From positions 44,125 through 108,124 of the forward strand of contig NZ_JBLXDN010000014.1 of the NCBI RefSeq assembly GCF_048264025.1: DNA of 64,000 nucleotides. Reading direction: 5' to 3'. This document shows, one piece after another, positions 40,530-49,996 of the stretch; positions within the stretch are counted from its first letter, which is position 1; each line of letters begins with the position of its first letter. The notes under the pieces are model-generated. The model was not told where the DNA came from. It did not search any database and saw nothing but the letters and a program-made list of their open reading frames with translations. The stretch is from Nitrincola sp048264025 (GTDB lineage: Bacteria; Pseudomonadota; Gammaproteobacteria; Pseudomonadales; Balneatricaceae). The position numbers and the translations under genes are program-made.

Positions 40530-41462
40530 TTAACCATGTAAACGAGTACTGTTGCGGCTCACTAGATCGACAAGGAAATTGGCCACGGCTCGCGTGCGGC
40601 GTGACTGTGCCAGATCAGATTGGATGACCAGATAAAGTGGCTGGCTGACGTCTATATTCGAGTCGATGCAGGTCAGTCCAGCATCTAGAGCGATAAAATG
40701 CGGTAGCACTGCAAGCCCTATCCCTGCTTTAGCTGCCACAACCTGAGTTGAGATCGAGGTGGTGGTCAGTACTGGCTCACGTCCCTGCAGTATTCGCTCA
40801 ACCCATTGTGCGGCAGGGAGGTGTGCTTGCATGTCGCTCCAAGTAATGAAGTCATCGTTGTCATAGCATCCCGGAATCGGGTTGATTGCACGCTGGGTTG
40901 CGTAGTCTGGGCTGCAGTAAAGTCCATACCCTAAGATGCCGAGGCGGCGTAATGTGACATTGCCACGCTCAGGTTTGACCATTCGTAAAGCAAGATCCGC
41001 ATCACGGCGATGCAAATTGACGGTTGCAATGTCAGTCACGAGTTCAATCGTGAGATCAGGATACTTTTTGCAGAACTCTGGAAGTGCTGGAAGGATGAGT
41101 CCTGTCGCCAGACCCTCAGCTGTCGCCAGACGCACCTTGCCTGTCATCTGCGCCTGGGCAGCGGCGTTGAAAGAGAAAGCCAGCGCCGCCGCTTCCAAAA
41201 CTTCGGCCTTTTCGACCAGGGCGGCTCCATCCTCTGTTAGTTGATAACCTGATTGCTGGCGTACAAAGAGCGGTAACTTCAGCGCTTTCTCGAGACGCTC
41301 GATGCGCCGCGAAAGCGTTGCAATCCCCAGATTAAGTTCTGATGCTGCACCACTCAGCGTGCCATGCCGACCGACGGCCAGAAACGCGCGCGTATCATCC
41401 CAGACCCAGCCTCGTGGCATCTGTTTTTCAAATTCGGAAAACTCTTTATCTAAATAGTTCAT
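40530..41462 (-). CDS. LysR-family transcriptional regulator
   Basis: About 310 residues with an N-terminal winged helix-turn-helix (WVWDDTRAFLAVGRHGTLSGAASELNLGIATLSRRIERLEKAL) and a periplasmic-binding-like effector domain. The start is uncertain: I use the ATG giving MNYLDKEF; ATG 14 codons later (MPRGWVW) fits the usual family start, and neither has a clear ribosome site. It is divergent from the quinone oxidoreductase gene with a 56-base gap, so it most likely controls that gene and the aldo/keto reductase, as LysR proteins do. Confidence 0.85.
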   Translation of the reverse strand: MNYLDKEFSEFEKQMPRGWVWDDTRAFLAVGRHGTLSGAASELNLGIATLSRRIERLEKALKLPLFVRQQSGYQLTEDGAALVEKAEVLEAAALAFSFNAAAQAQMTGKVRLATAEGLATGLILPALPEFCKKYPDLTIELVTDIATVNLHRRDADLALRMVKPERGNVTLRRLGILGYGLYCSPDYATQRAINPIPGCYDNDDFITWSDMQAHLPAAQWVERILQGREPVLTTTSISTQVVAAKAGIGLAVLPHFIALDAGLTCIDSNIDVSQPLYLVIQSDLAQSRRTRAVANFLVDLVSRNSTRLHG

Positions 41463-41518
41463 TTTTTTCATTTTCAAATAGTGCCACGATGTGTCTTCAA
41501 GATTCAAGGAGAACTATG

Positions 41519-42526
41519 ATGAACAACCGAACATCCCGGCAACATCAATCATCAAACCGGTTAGAGGGTGATATTCAAATTCGCATAAAGGCACCCGGAG
41601 GGCCGGAAGTACTCGAGGTAATGGAGTCCTTCCCGCAAGAACCTGGACCGGGAGAAATCCGTATTCGCCAGCATGCCATTGGCATCAATTTCATTGATAT
41701 ATACCATCGAGCCGGGCTCTATCCGTTGACAGAGCCCCATGTTCCGGGTGTTGAGGGGGCTGGGGTCGTTGAAGCCGTTGGTGCTGACGTCGAGGGCATT
41801 CAGGTTAGTGATAGAGTGGCCTATGCTGGAGTTCCAGGTGCTTATGCATCGACTCGGATTTTGCCAGCCTGGCGGGCGATTCGACTGCCTGAAAACATTC
41901 CTTTTGAAATCGCGGCGACATCAATGCTGCGTGGACTAACCGCCCATATGCTGCTAACGGTCAGTTATCCGGTTAGCTCTGGATCAGTCCTGCTGGTTCA
42001 TGCCGCGGCGGGTGGTCTTGGTGTAATGCTAACGCGTTGGGCCAAGCATATGGGAGCCACTGTGATTGGAACTGCCAGCACCAAAGAAAAGGCGGCTTAC
42101 GCCATTGCCAAGGGTGCAGATCACGTCATTGTTGGCCGGAATGCCGATGTAGTCCGAGAAGTATCCGATCTGACGAACGCAAGCGGTGTCGACTTCGCGA
42201 TTGATGGTATCGGTGGGGATATGCTAAGAAAATCACTCGGGTCTGTCCGTCCCTTTGGTGCCGTTGCCAGTATTGGTTGGGTGTTGGGACCGGTCTCTCC
42301 GATCAGCATCGAAGAGCTGGGTACTGCCTCATTAGCTAAACCGAGTGTCATGGCCTATTCAGCCGATCGGGAGCGTTACACACAGGCCGCTGAAGAAGTT
42401 ATCAAAGTTTTCGGCGTTGGTATCGTTGCTGATGTCGGCGGAGAATACAGGCTGGCGGATGCTGCAAAAGCACATATGGAGCTCGAACTTGGCCGCACAA
42501 CCGGCAGTCTGGTCCTTTTGCCCTGA
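41519..42526 (+). CDS. NADPH:quinone oxidoreductase-like medium-chain reductase
   Basis: The 335-residue protein is a zinc-independent MDR enzyme of the quinone reductase type: GEIRIRQHAIGINFIDIYHRAGLYP, PGVEGAGVVEAVG, the nucleotide-binding VLLVHAAAGGLGVMLTRWAKHMGATVIGTAS and FAIDGIGGDMLRKSL. AAGGAG lies seven bases before the chosen ATG; an adjacent ATG one codon earlier is possible. A much longer upstream reading frame overlaps the LysR gene and is not real. It pairs with the aldo/keto reductase 29 bases downstream, suggesting detoxification of reactive carbonyls or quinones. Confidence 0.88.
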   Translation: MNNRTSRQHQSSNRLEGDIQIRIKAPGGPEVLEVMESFPQEPGPGEIRIRQHAIGINFIDIYHRAGLYPLTEPHVPGVEGAGVVEAVGADVEGIQVSDRVAYAGVPGAYASTRILPAWRAIRLPENIPFEIAATSMLRGLTAHMLLTVSYPVSSGSVLLVHAAAGGLGVMLTRWAKHMGATVIGTASTKEKAAYAIAKGADHVIVGRNADVVREVSDLTNASGVDFAIDGIGGDMLRKSLGSVRPFGAVASIGWVLGPVSPISIEELGTASLAKPSVMAYSADRERYTQAAEEVIKVFGVGIVADVGGEYRLADAAKAHMELELGRTTGSLVLLP

Positions 42527-42555
42527 TGTAACTTTAAGACTCAAGGAGATCTACC

Positions 42556-43539
42556 ATGAAAATGCGAACGCTTGGTGCCAATCTGTCCATTTCTGCTATT
42601 GGACTGGGTTGTATGGGTATGAGTGAGTTCTATGGTCCTCGGGATGACAACGAATCACTGCGAGTGCTCGCGCGTGCCGTCGAGCTTGGCATTAATTTTT
42701 TCGATACGGCTGATATGTATGGACCACATCACAACGAGCAACTGATTGGTCGCTTTCTGGCCCATAATAAGCAGCCAGTTCATATTGCGACCAAATTCGG
42801 TATTGTGCGTAACCCAGGTGAATATAGTCGCAGTCTGGAAAATAGTGCTGACTATGCGCGAAAAGCCTGCGAAGGTTCACTGCGCCGACTCGGCGTGGAA
42901 CAAATTGATCTCTATTACGTTCATCGCATCAACCGTGAGCAGCCGATCGAAGAGACAATCGATGGACTTGCTCGGTTGGTTCAGGCCGGAAAAATCGCTC
43001 GTATCGGACTCTGTGAAGTCAGTGCTGAAACGCTGCGCCGGGCGCATGCCGTTCACCCAATCACGGCAGTACAGACCGAATACTCACTTTGGACACGTGA
43101 AGTGGAGCGAGAAGTGTTACCCACCTGCCGTGAGTTAGGCGTCGGTTTCGTACCTTATTCTCCCCTGGGCCGAGGGTTTCTGACTGGGCGCTTTCAGCAT
43201 GCTGCAGAGTTTGGAGAAGGCGACTTTCGTACCAACCTGCCACGCTTTGCTGAAGGAGCGATTGATATAAACCGTCAGGTCGCTGATGAGATTGCTGTAA
43301 TAGCCAAGCAGAAGGGCTGCAGTCCGGCGCAACTTTCGCTCGCTTGGCTCTTGTCAAAAGGGCCCGATATCGTGCCTATCCCTGGTACAAAGCAACTGCG
43401 CTATATTGAGGATAATGCCGCTGCGGCGCAGATCACGCTTAGCATCGAGGAACAACAACAGCTAGAAATGGCTACTGCCCGTTTGCCGGTGGTAGGTGAA
43501 CGCTACACCTCAGAGGGAATGAAAGGAGTGAATGCATGA
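42556..43539 (+). CDS. aldo/keto reductase
   Basis: A 327-residue TIM-barrel NADPH-dependent reductase: GLGCMGMSEFYG at the start, catalytic Asp/Tyr in NFFDTADMYGPHHNEQLIGRFL, catalytic Lys in VHIATKFGI, His in DLYYVHRINREQPIEETI, and NADPH-binding PIPGTKQLRYIEDNAAAA near the end. AAGGAG precedes the ATG by seven bases. It is probably co-transcribed with the quinone oxidoreductase under the LysR protein. The natural substrate cannot be read from sequence. Confidence 0.92.
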   Translation: MKMRTLGANLSISAIGLGCMGMSEFYGPRDDNESLRVLARAVELGINFFDTADMYGPHHNEQLIGRFLAHNKQPVHIATKFGIVRNPGEYSRSLENSADYARKACEGSLRRLGVEQIDLYYVHRINREQPIEETIDGLARLVQAGKIARIGLCEVSAETLRRAHAVHPITAVQTEYSLWTREVEREVLPTCRELGVGFVPYSPLGRGFLTGRFQHAAEFGEGDFRTNLPRFAEGAIDINRQVADEIAVIAKQKGCSPAQLSLAWLLSKGPDIVPIPGTKQLRYIEDNAAAAQITLSIEEQQQLEMATARLPVVGERYTSEGMKGVNA

Positions 43540-43720
43540 ATGCCATCACGGCGGCAAAATCTGCTTTCACATCCAGTTGATCCGACAGAATCGGTCTGCT
43601 GGACAGGGTTCTAGATAAGGTTGACTTCATGGCATTCGAAATGTAGGGTTATTGTTGCTAAAGGAAGTTATAGCATTGTAGTTAGATAATACATATCGGT
43701 TTATATCAAGGAGAGATGCC

Positions 43721-44146
43721 ATGACAACCAGTCTTTGTCCTGAAGAGCTACGCAGCTCAGCCACCAGTTTATTTCCCACCGTTGATGTATGCCAAACGCT
43801 GAAAGCGGAGTATGGCATTAGTATTGTTGCAGCAGCAGATCAAAAGTATTTAGTCACTCGAGTTGCTGCCTCTGGCAAACCTCCTTTTCGCTATCTTGTC
43901 GCTAGAGAAGTCGGTCATTTTATTGGGCCAATGGTAGGGTTGCTGGAACCGTCTGGGGCGAGAGGGGTGATGCTTATAAATATTCGTTTAGAGGTTGAGA
44001 ATTGTTACGCCAATCATGGGGATATACATTGGAAGTCTGATACATTGAGGTTGATTCCTCAGGACCCCTTACAGGCAGTTTTGAGGGTGGCTGAACATGA
44101 TAGTTGTAAATTTGAAGACCTATGGAATAAGATTAAACATCTATAA
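43721..44146 (+). CDS. hypothetical protein
   Basis: A 141-residue protein that I do not recognise. It has no signal peptide or membrane helix. The middle (KYLVTRVAASGKPPFRYLVAREVGHFIGP) and the end (DSCKFEDLWNKIKHL) look like a compact soluble domain. AAGGAGAG lies six bases before the ATG, so it is well placed for translation. It is followed after 11 bases by a secreted ankyrin protein; the pair is flanked by unrelated genes and uses AT-richer codons than its neighbours, suggesting transfer. Confidence 0.6.
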   Translation: MTTSLCPEELRSSATSLFPTVDVCQTLKAEYGISIVAAADQKYLVTRVAASGKPPFRYLVAREVGHFIGPMVGLLEPSGARGVMLINIRLEVENCYANHGDIHWKSDTLRLIPQDPLQAVLRVAEHDSCKFEDLWNKIKHL

Positions 44147-44157
44147 ACGGAGTTATA

Positions 44158-45012
44158 ATGAGCAAGTTTCGTTGGTCTTTTATTATCATCGGTTTATTTG
44201 GCAGCTTTTTAAGCACTTCAGTGATTTCTGAGACACAAGCTTTAGAATATGAGCAATACAAAGAGATTAAGTCAGAATATAATGCATATATAAAGCTGAA
44301 AGTTGATGAAATCCAAGAAATTTTTGATCAATATGCCGATCAAAAATCATCTTTGGCTGTAGCAAACTATAACTATACAGAAACAATAGAATACCCGCTA
44401 ATATTCGAAGTAGTTATGTTTGGTACACCAGAGCAGTTGGATACAATGATTACTGCTGGTGCTGATGTAAACGCCTTATTTCCTGGTAGGCACCCTGGAA
44501 TACCACCTATAACGCCTATTTATTTTGCAAATAATGGTTACCATCCGTACCGAGCTACTGCGTGGTTTGAATGTAGACCGGATCAAGCCAGGCGGCTGTT
44601 AGCCGCGGGCGCCAGAATAGAGCAGCCATCATTTAATAGTTACAGTCTTCTTGGACGATATACTGCCCCCAGTATGTTCAAGGGGTGTGCTGAAACTCTT
44701 TCTTTGTTAATTGAGGAGGGCGCAGATGTGAATGCTCAGGATATCCTCGGAAGAACTGCACTTTCAGATGCTCTACAAGTTAATGACATAAATGGTGTCG
44801 AATTATTGCTGGCTGCTGGTGCCGACCCTAATCTTCAGGACATCACCGGGCTAAGTGTTTTTGAACACGCGCTACAAATGACTTTAAGTTATCTTCCAAT
44901 GGAAGATTCAAAGGATTCACAGCCTAATACCCTTCGCCGCTTTATAGAACTGGCTGTCGATAAGAAGTACGAAGAAAACATCGACATGCTGCGTCAGCAG
45001 CGAGATGAATAG
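44158..45012 (+). CDS. secreted ankyrin-repeat protein
   Basis: The 284-residue protein has an N-terminal signal peptide (FIIIGLFGSFLSTSVISET), a helical segment, then ankyrin-type repeats: EQLDTMITAGADVNALFPG, ARRLLAAGARIEQ, ETLSLLIEEGADVNAQDILGRTAL and GVELLLAAGADPNLQDITGLS. Such periplasmic ankyrin proteins bind partner proteins, sometimes as immunity to secreted toxins or as catalase helpers. The upstream 141-residue gene is its only close neighbour. AT-richer base use suggests acquisition. Function is unknown. Confidence 0.78.
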   Translation: MSKFRWSFIIIGLFGSFLSTSVISETQALEYEQYKEIKSEYNAYIKLKVDEIQEIFDQYADQKSSLAVANYNYTETIEYPLIFEVVMFGTPEQLDTMITAGADVNALFPGRHPGIPPITPIYFANNGYHPYRATAWFECRPDQARRLLAAGARIEQPSFNSYSLLGRYTAPSMFKGCAETLSLLIEEGADVNAQDILGRTALSDALQVNDINGVELLLAAGADPNLQDITGLSVFEHALQMTLSYLPMEDSKDSQPNTLRRFIELAVDKKYEENIDMLRQQRDE

Positions 45013-45157
45013 AATAACCGGTCACACTAGCATCCTGCTGATAAGTCAGGCTAGAACTGGCTCTTATCCCACAAACATTGCAAAATAGACGCTTCGGGGG
45101 TGCTGCTGTAACAGTTGGCCCTTTTCTTCAGACAGAGCAGACGAGTTTACTCACGCA

Positions 45158-46786
45158 ATGACCGATACCTTACGGGTCGCTATGGCCCAGTTGAACTTCC
45201 TGGTGGGAGATATTCCCGGTAATACCGACAAGATACTGGCGGCGGCGGTGACGGCGCGTGATCAGCATCAGGCGGATGTGCTGCTGTGTTCTGAGTTGGC
45301 GATTACTGGCTATCCGCCGGAAGATCTGTTGCTGCGGCCGAGTCTGGAGCCGCGGATCGAGAAGGCGTTGCAGCGGCTATGTCAGGAGTTGCAGGGGATC
45401 ACGCTGGTGGTGGGCTACCCGCGTTATAACGAGGGTCGGCTCTACAATATGGCGGGTGTGATTCACCAGGGTGAGTTGATCTTCGAATACGCCAAGCAGT
45501 GTCTACCTAATTTTCAGGTCTTTGATGAGCAGCGTTATTTTGTCGCGGGTCATCAGTCAGGTACCTTCAGCTTGAAGGGTTGTCGTATTGGTCTGACTAT
45601 CTGTGAGGATATCTGGCACAGCGCGCCGGTTGAGCAGTTAAAAGCCCAGGGTGCTGAGCTGATTCTGAACCTGAATGCCTCGCCATTTCATGCCGGTAAA
45701 ACTGGTTTGCGTTTGCAGGTGCTGGCGCAGCGTGCGCAGGAGTGCGGGGCGCCGATTATCTATGTGAATCAGTTTGGTGCTCAGGATGAGTTGGTGTTTG
45801 ATGGCGGCTCGCTGGTGGTGAGTGCCGAGGGTGAGCTGGTGTTCAGTGCTGCGCACTTCAGTGAATCGCTGGACTGTGTCGACTATCAGGTTAGCACGGG
45901 CAAGATTAACCCGCTGCAACCCTCTCATCCGTTTCCGGATTATGAAGCGTCTGTGTATCAGGCGCTGGTCACGGGTGTGCGTGACTATGTTGAAAAAAAC
46001 CACTTTCCCAAGGTAGTGCTGGGGTTGTCCGGTGGTATCGACTCGGCGGTCACCGCGGCTATAGCGGTAGATGCTCTGGGGCCGGAACGTGTGGAAGTGG
46101 TGATGATGCCGTTCCGTTATACCGCTTCCATGAGCGTAGAAGATGCCGAAGGGCAAGCCAAAATGCTGGGGATGCGATATAGCGCCATCTCCATTGAACC
46201 CCTGTATGACAGTTTTATGCAGCAACTGGCCCCCGCTTTTGCCGGACTGAAGCCAGATACCACGGAAGAGAACCTGCAAGCGCGTTGTCGAGGTGTGCTG
46301 CTGATGGCTATCTCGAATAAAACCGGTGCCTTGGTACTGACCACGGGCAACAAGAGTGAAGTGGCGGTGGGTTATTCGACCTTGTATGGCGATATGGCTG
46401 GCGGTTTCGATGTGTTGAAAGATGTACCGAAAACGCTGGTGTACCGTCTGGCGAATTATCGTAACAGCCTGTCACCAGCAATTCCGCAGCGGGTGATTGA
46501 TAGACCGCCTTCGGCTGAATTGGCACCAGGGCAGCAGGATCAGGATTCGCTGCCGGACTATGACGATCTGGATCGGATACTGGAACTCTATGTTGAGTGT
46601 GATTTTAGTGCCCATGCCATTATTGCCGAAGGGTTTGATGAGGCGGTGGTGCAGCGGGTGATTCGACTGGTTGATGTGAACGAATACAAACGGCGCCAGG
46701 CACCGATAGGACCGCGTATCACTCAGCGTGGTTTTGGTCGTGACCGGCGTTATCCGATCACCTCTGGCTGGCGGGCAGGCGAGTAA
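45158..46786 (+). CDS. nadE: glutamine-dependent NAD+ synthetase
   Basis: The 542-residue enzyme amidates deamido-NAD to NAD using glutamine. The N-terminal nitrilase-type glutaminase has the catalytic Glu in CSELAITGYPPEDLLLR, Lys in FEYAKQCLPNFQVFDE and Cys in GLTICEDIWH; the C-terminal synthetase has the PP-loop VLGLSGGIDSAVTAAIAVDALG, TTGNKSEVAVGYSTLYGDMAGGF and the late DVNEYKRRQAPIGPRIT. Length is normal for the two-domain type. It is convergent with the zinc operon 22 bases away. Confidence 0.96.
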   Translation: MTDTLRVAMAQLNFLVGDIPGNTDKILAAAVTARDQHQADVLLCSELAITGYPPEDLLLRPSLEPRIEKALQRLCQELQGITLVVGYPRYNEGRLYNMAGVIHQGELIFEYAKQCLPNFQVFDEQRYFVAGHQSGTFSLKGCRIGLTICEDIWHSAPVEQLKAQGAELILNLNASPFHAGKTGLRLQVLAQRAQECGAPIIYVNQFGAQDELVFDGGSLVVSAEGELVFSAAHFSESLDCVDYQVSTGKINPLQPSHPFPDYEASVYQALVTGVRDYVEKNHFPKVVLGLSGGIDSAVTAAIAVDALGPERVEVVMMPFRYTASMSVEDAEGQAKMLGMRYSAISIEPLYDSFMQQLAPAFAGLKPDTTEENLQARCRGVLLMAISNKTGALVLTTGNKSEVAVGYSTLYGDMAGGFDVLKDVPKTLVYRLANYRNSLSPAIPQRVIDRPPSAELAPGQQDQDSLPDYDDLDRILELYVECDFSAHAIIAEGFDEAVVQRVIRLVDVNEYKRRQAPIGPRITQRGFGRDRRYPITSGWRAGE

Positions 46787-46808
46787 TCCTTTACTCTTTA
46801 AAACTGAC

Positions 46809-47378
46809 TTACCACTCACCCTCTTCGGCTTCATCCCAGTCGTAGGGGGTGATCTGAAAGGCTTCCAGTCGATAACCGGCTGTACCCATATCGTGCCTGT
46901 AGGTCACCGTGGTTAGACGTCCGGTTATCCATACCGCATCCCAAAGGTTTTCCACTTCTGTGCCGGGCTCAAAATGCACATCGATAATCTGGTTTGATGG
47001 CGGTGGCGGTACATGGATACAGGCGCCAAAGTAAGGGACCAGGAAAAAGCGGAATACTTTGGTTTGTTCAGCTTCCAAGGGCACCACGAATCCGGGAATG
47101 CTGATCATCAAGCCATCCAGTTCGCCGCGAACCGGTGCTGAGGCCAATACCTGCAGCATGTTGTCCATCATCCGTTCCGCTTCCGGGCTGTAGTCATCAA
47201 TCATGTCGAAGTTGTAGGGATCGAAATTCGAATCGCCGATCAGGTCACTGAGCGACAGGGTATAGTCTTCCGGCATCAGCTCATCCCAGGTAAATACCCT
47301 GGGCTCTTCAGTTTCTTCGGCCTGCAGCGGCAACGCTATCAATAGTGCCAGCAGCAAAGCAGTAATTAGTTTCAGCAT
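46809..47378 (-). CDS. DUF3299 periplasmic protein of the zinc operon
   Basis: The 189-residue protein has an N-terminal signal peptide (LITALLLALLIALPLQAE) and a DUF3299 domain with DGLMISIPGFVVPLE, FFLVPYFGACIHVPPPPSNQI (a conserved Cys and His) and VWITGRLTTVTYRHDMGTAGYRLEA. It is the last gene of a four-gene operon equivalent to Pseudomonas aeruginosa PA4063-PA4066, known as a Zur-controlled zinc system. The conserved Cys-His-Pro segment may bind metal; the molecular role is not established. Confidence 0.85.
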   Translation of the reverse strand: MLKLITALLLALLIALPLQAEETEEPRVFTWDELMPEDYTLSLSDLIGDSNFDPYNFDMIDDYSPEAERMMDNMLQVLASAPVRGELDGLMISIPGFVVPLEAEQTKVFRFFLVPYFGACIHVPPPPSNQIIDVHFEPGTEVENLWDAVWITGRLTTVTYRHDMGTAGYRLEAFQITPYDWDEAEEGEW

Positions 47379-47404
47379 AGGTATCCTGTATCTGTATCAG
47401 GGTT

Positions 47405-48658
47405 TCAGAGTCTTGGTGTCAGACCATCCGCCAAAGTATAGCGGTAGGCGCGCCAAGCGGGAATCAGACCGGTCAACAGTCCGGCCAGTTGTACGGCACC
47501 CAGGAATAACCACTGGCTCTTGTCCGGCCAGCCAGGGTTGAGAAAAATACCGTATTCCAGTGCCAGCCAATCCTGAATACCGAAGGTTAGCAAGGTCAGC
47601 AGCAACATTCCCAGCAGAATTCCCAGGAAGGTTAATAGCGTGGCCTCGAACAACAGCAGTGCGACAATACGCAGTGGGCCTGCTCCTACAGCACGTAGCA
47701 CCGCCAGTTCACGCCGACGCTCGTTGAGGCTGGTTAACAGCATGCCTAGCATGCCAGTAAAGCCTGCAAACACCACAAAGCCGGAAATGACCAGCAGGGT
47801 GCGCTCGGCAACCGCCATCACCTGCCACAGCTCCTGTATGGCAACGCCTGGCAGGATAGCCTGCAGAGGTTCGGCACGAAAGGTATTGATTGAGCGCTGC
47901 AGATGAAAGGTGCTGATAGGGGATTCCAGACCCAACAGAAAGGCGGTGATCTGTTTCGGAGTCAGATCCATTTCACGGGCTTCATCCTGACTGGCACTCA
48001 GGCCTGGAATACGGGTGCCCGCCCGCCAGCCAAGGTGAATTGCCTCCCAAGCCTCAAGTTTGATCAGCACGTTACGGTCCACCGGTGTGCCGGTAGATTG
48101 GAGAATGCCGGATACAGTAAATGGCATATCGTCATGGTTGGCGAAGCTGCCTTGTCCCAGTCCATGTGCAATCACCAGCTTGTCACCCAGGCTGTAGTTC
48201 AGTGCACGTGCCACTTCGGCACCGATAACCACATCAAACAGGTCATCAAAGGCGTCACCTTGACTAAAACTCAAGGGCTGCTGTTTACCAAAGCGGTAAT
48301 AGCGGAAGTAGTCCTCAGTGGTGCCCACTACCCGAAAGCCGCGGTGTGAGTCGCCCAGGGTGATGGGAATGCTCCAGGCCACCTGATCCTGCGCGGCTAT
48401 CTGCTCGTAGCTGCTCCAGCGGATATTGTTGGTGGGCTGGCCGATATTGAATACAGAGTAGAGCAGCAGCGGCAGCGAACCGCTACGTGCGCCCACGATC
48501 AGGTCGGTGCCGGCGACGGTATTAAAAAATCCCTGGCGAGCATCCTGACGCAGTTTCTCTACCCCTGTGAGCAGCAGCACGCTGATCGCCAGGGTGAGTA
48601 GGGTCAGTGCCGCAGTGCCACGACGATTCCAAAGACTGCGCAGTGCCAGAGCCAGCAT
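47405..48658 (-). CDS. ABC transporter permease, FtsX/MacB type, zinc operon
   Basis: A 417-residue permease with an N-terminal helix (ALTLLTLAISVLLLTGVEKL), a large periplasmic domain and three C-terminal helices, with the FtsX-type signature GMLLTSLNERRRELAVLRAVGAGPLRI. Such permeases usually work in lipoprotein release or mechanotransmission rather than simple import. The ATG overlaps the ATPase stop (ATGA), so the two are coupled. It corresponds to PA4065 in the Pseudomonas zinc operon; how it serves zinc supply is unclear. Confidence 0.87.
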   Translation of the reverse strand: MLALALRSLWNRRGTAALTLLTLAISVLLLTGVEKLRQDARQGFFNTVAGTDLIVGARSGSLPLLLYSVFNIGQPTNNIRWSSYEQIAAQDQVAWSIPITLGDSHRGFRVVGTTEDYFRYYRFGKQQPLSFSQGDAFDDLFDVVIGAEVARALNYSLGDKLVIAHGLGQGSFANHDDMPFTVSGILQSTGTPVDRNVLIKLEAWEAIHLGWRAGTRIPGLSASQDEAREMDLTPKQITAFLLGLESPISTFHLQRSINTFRAEPLQAILPGVAIQELWQVMAVAERTLLVISGFVVFAGFTGMLGMLLTSLNERRRELAVLRAVGAGPLRIVALLLFEATLLTFLGILLGMLLLTLLTFGIQDWLALEYGIFLNPGWPDKSQWLFLGAVQLAGLLTGLIPAWRAYRYTLADGLTPRL

Positions 48659-49353
48659 CAGTTAGTCCCTTTGCAGCGGTTGATATCGCCCAGATTAATG
48701 ACCCGGTCAAAGTGTTGGCTGAGGCTAAGATCATGGCTGACAAACACCAGGGTGGTGTTATTCAGGCGACTTTGTGTTGAAAGCAGATCCAGAAACTGGT
48801 CACGGGTGTCGCTGTCGAGTGCTGAGGTGGGCTCATCGGCAAGCAACACCTCTGGTTGGCCGATCAGTGCCCTGGCGGCGGCAACACGCTGTTGCTGTCC
48901 TATAGACAGCTCAGCGGTCGGTACCGGGCGATCAATAAAGGCGCCAAGTCCCAGTGCTTCCAGTAACGTCCTTGCGGCGGTAACCGGATCACCGGCTTTG
49001 CGCTTGCGCTCGGCTGAAAAACGGCAGGGCAGCACGACATTATCGATCAGGCTGAGATAGGGCAGCAGGTTGAATTGCTGAAACAATACGCCGATATGAT
49101 CAGCACGAAAGCGATCACGCTGGCGTTGTGACAGTGTATTGAGCGATTGATCCAGCAACTCGATTTCACCCTGCTGGGGTTTCATTAACCCCCCTAGCAG
49201 GTTCAGCAGGGTGCTTTTACCACTACCGGATGCGCCGCGCAGAAACACCTGCTCACCCCGGGGGATGGTTAAGGTGTCGATCTGCAAAACCGGCCGGTGT
49301 GGTTTCCAGCCGAAGCTCAGTTGGTTCAGTTTGATAGCGCTTGTTGGCGTCAT
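48658..49353 (-). CDS. ABC transporter ATP-binding protein, zinc operon
   Basis: The 231-residue ATPase belongs to the LolD/MacB group: Walker A GASGSGKSTLLNLLGGL, Q-loop FQQFNLLPYLSLIDNV, signature AELSIGQQQRVAAARALIGQPEVLLADEPTSALD with Walker B, and the switch His in VFVSHDLS. It overlaps both neighbours by four bases (ATGA). It powers the FtsX-type permease encoded next. Confidence 0.92.
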   Translation of the reverse strand: MTPTSAIKLNQLSFGWKPHRPVLQIDTLTIPRGEQVFLRGASGSGKSTLLNLLGGLMKPQQGEIELLDQSLNTLSQRQRDRFRADHIGVLFQQFNLLPYLSLIDNVVLPCRFSAERKRKAGDPVTAARTLLEALGLGAFIDRPVPTAELSIGQQQRVAAARALIGQPEVLLADEPTSALDSDTRDQFLDLLSTQSRLNNTTLVFVSHDLSLSQHFDRVINLGDINRCKGTN

Positions 49354-49964
49354 TCTTTTAGTCTGAGAATATTTTGTCCTGCATTCAGGGTGAGGCCCTG
49401 TTGACCGTCTGGGGTGATCAACTGTACCTGTAGTTCCTGCAGAGATGGATAGGTATTGAACAGATTGACACGGATTTGTTCCAGTTGTTCCGGATGCTCG
49501 CAGCTATAGTAATAATCTACAATCACATCGCTGTGAGCCGCGTGGTGATCCTGCTCATCTTCATGGTCGTGGTCATGGTCGTGATCTTGTTCATCTTCAT
49601 CTTCCAGCAGATGGTGCTCAACATGAATATCTTCAGCTTCACAGACTGCGGCTTCGGGCAAGCTCCAGAAGGTTTCAGGCAGATTCATGCGCCCGACCAG
49701 GTCGTACACCTGAATGATCTGGTCTTCATTCTCTGCGATATGCTCGAATCCTACCAGGTCGGCAGCGGGTGCTTTAAGGCTAGCCAGCAGCATAGCGCCC
49801 TCAAGCACGACATCCAGCTGTGCCATACCGTGTACATGGGAGTCAAGCTGGCTCTGGTCATGTTGATGATCGTCGTCGTGCTTATGATCATGGTCGTGGT
49901 CATGTGTGTCGGCAAAGCTGAGACTGCTGGCTACGAGTAACAGGGGAAGGGCGATCTTGCGCAT
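49350..49964 (-). CDS. zrgA: DUF2796 zinc-binding periplasmic protein (ZrgA family)
   Basis: The 204-residue secreted protein has a signal peptide (IALPLLLVASSLSFA) followed at once by a His/Asp run (residues about 19-36), a conserved HVHGMAQLDVVLEGAMLLASL, and a second His/Asp/Glu run around residues 121-143. DUF2796 proteins such as Vibrio ZrgA are zinc-responsive and bind zinc in the periplasm. It is first in the four-gene operon and has a perfect Zur-type palindrome 33 bases before its ATG. The gene symbol rests on family resemblance. Confidence 0.88.
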   Translation of the reverse strand: MRKIALPLLLVASSLSFADTHDHDHDHKHDDDHQHDQSQLDSHVHGMAQLDVVLEGAMLLASLKAPAADLVGFEHIAENEDQIIQVYDLVGRMNLPETFWSLPEAAVCEAEDIHVEHHLLEDEDEQDHDHDHDHEDEQDHHAAHSDVIVDYYYSCEHPEQLEQIRVNLFNTYPSLQELQVQLITPDGQQGLTLNAGQNILRLKE

Positions 49965-49996
49965 GCTGTGCTCCTGATATGAACTGGTTGTTAATT

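Noticed and set aside
41342..41515. Long N-terminal extension of the quinone oxidoreductase
   Set aside because: It overlaps the LysR gene antisense, lacks family similarity, and AAGGAG favours the internal ATG.
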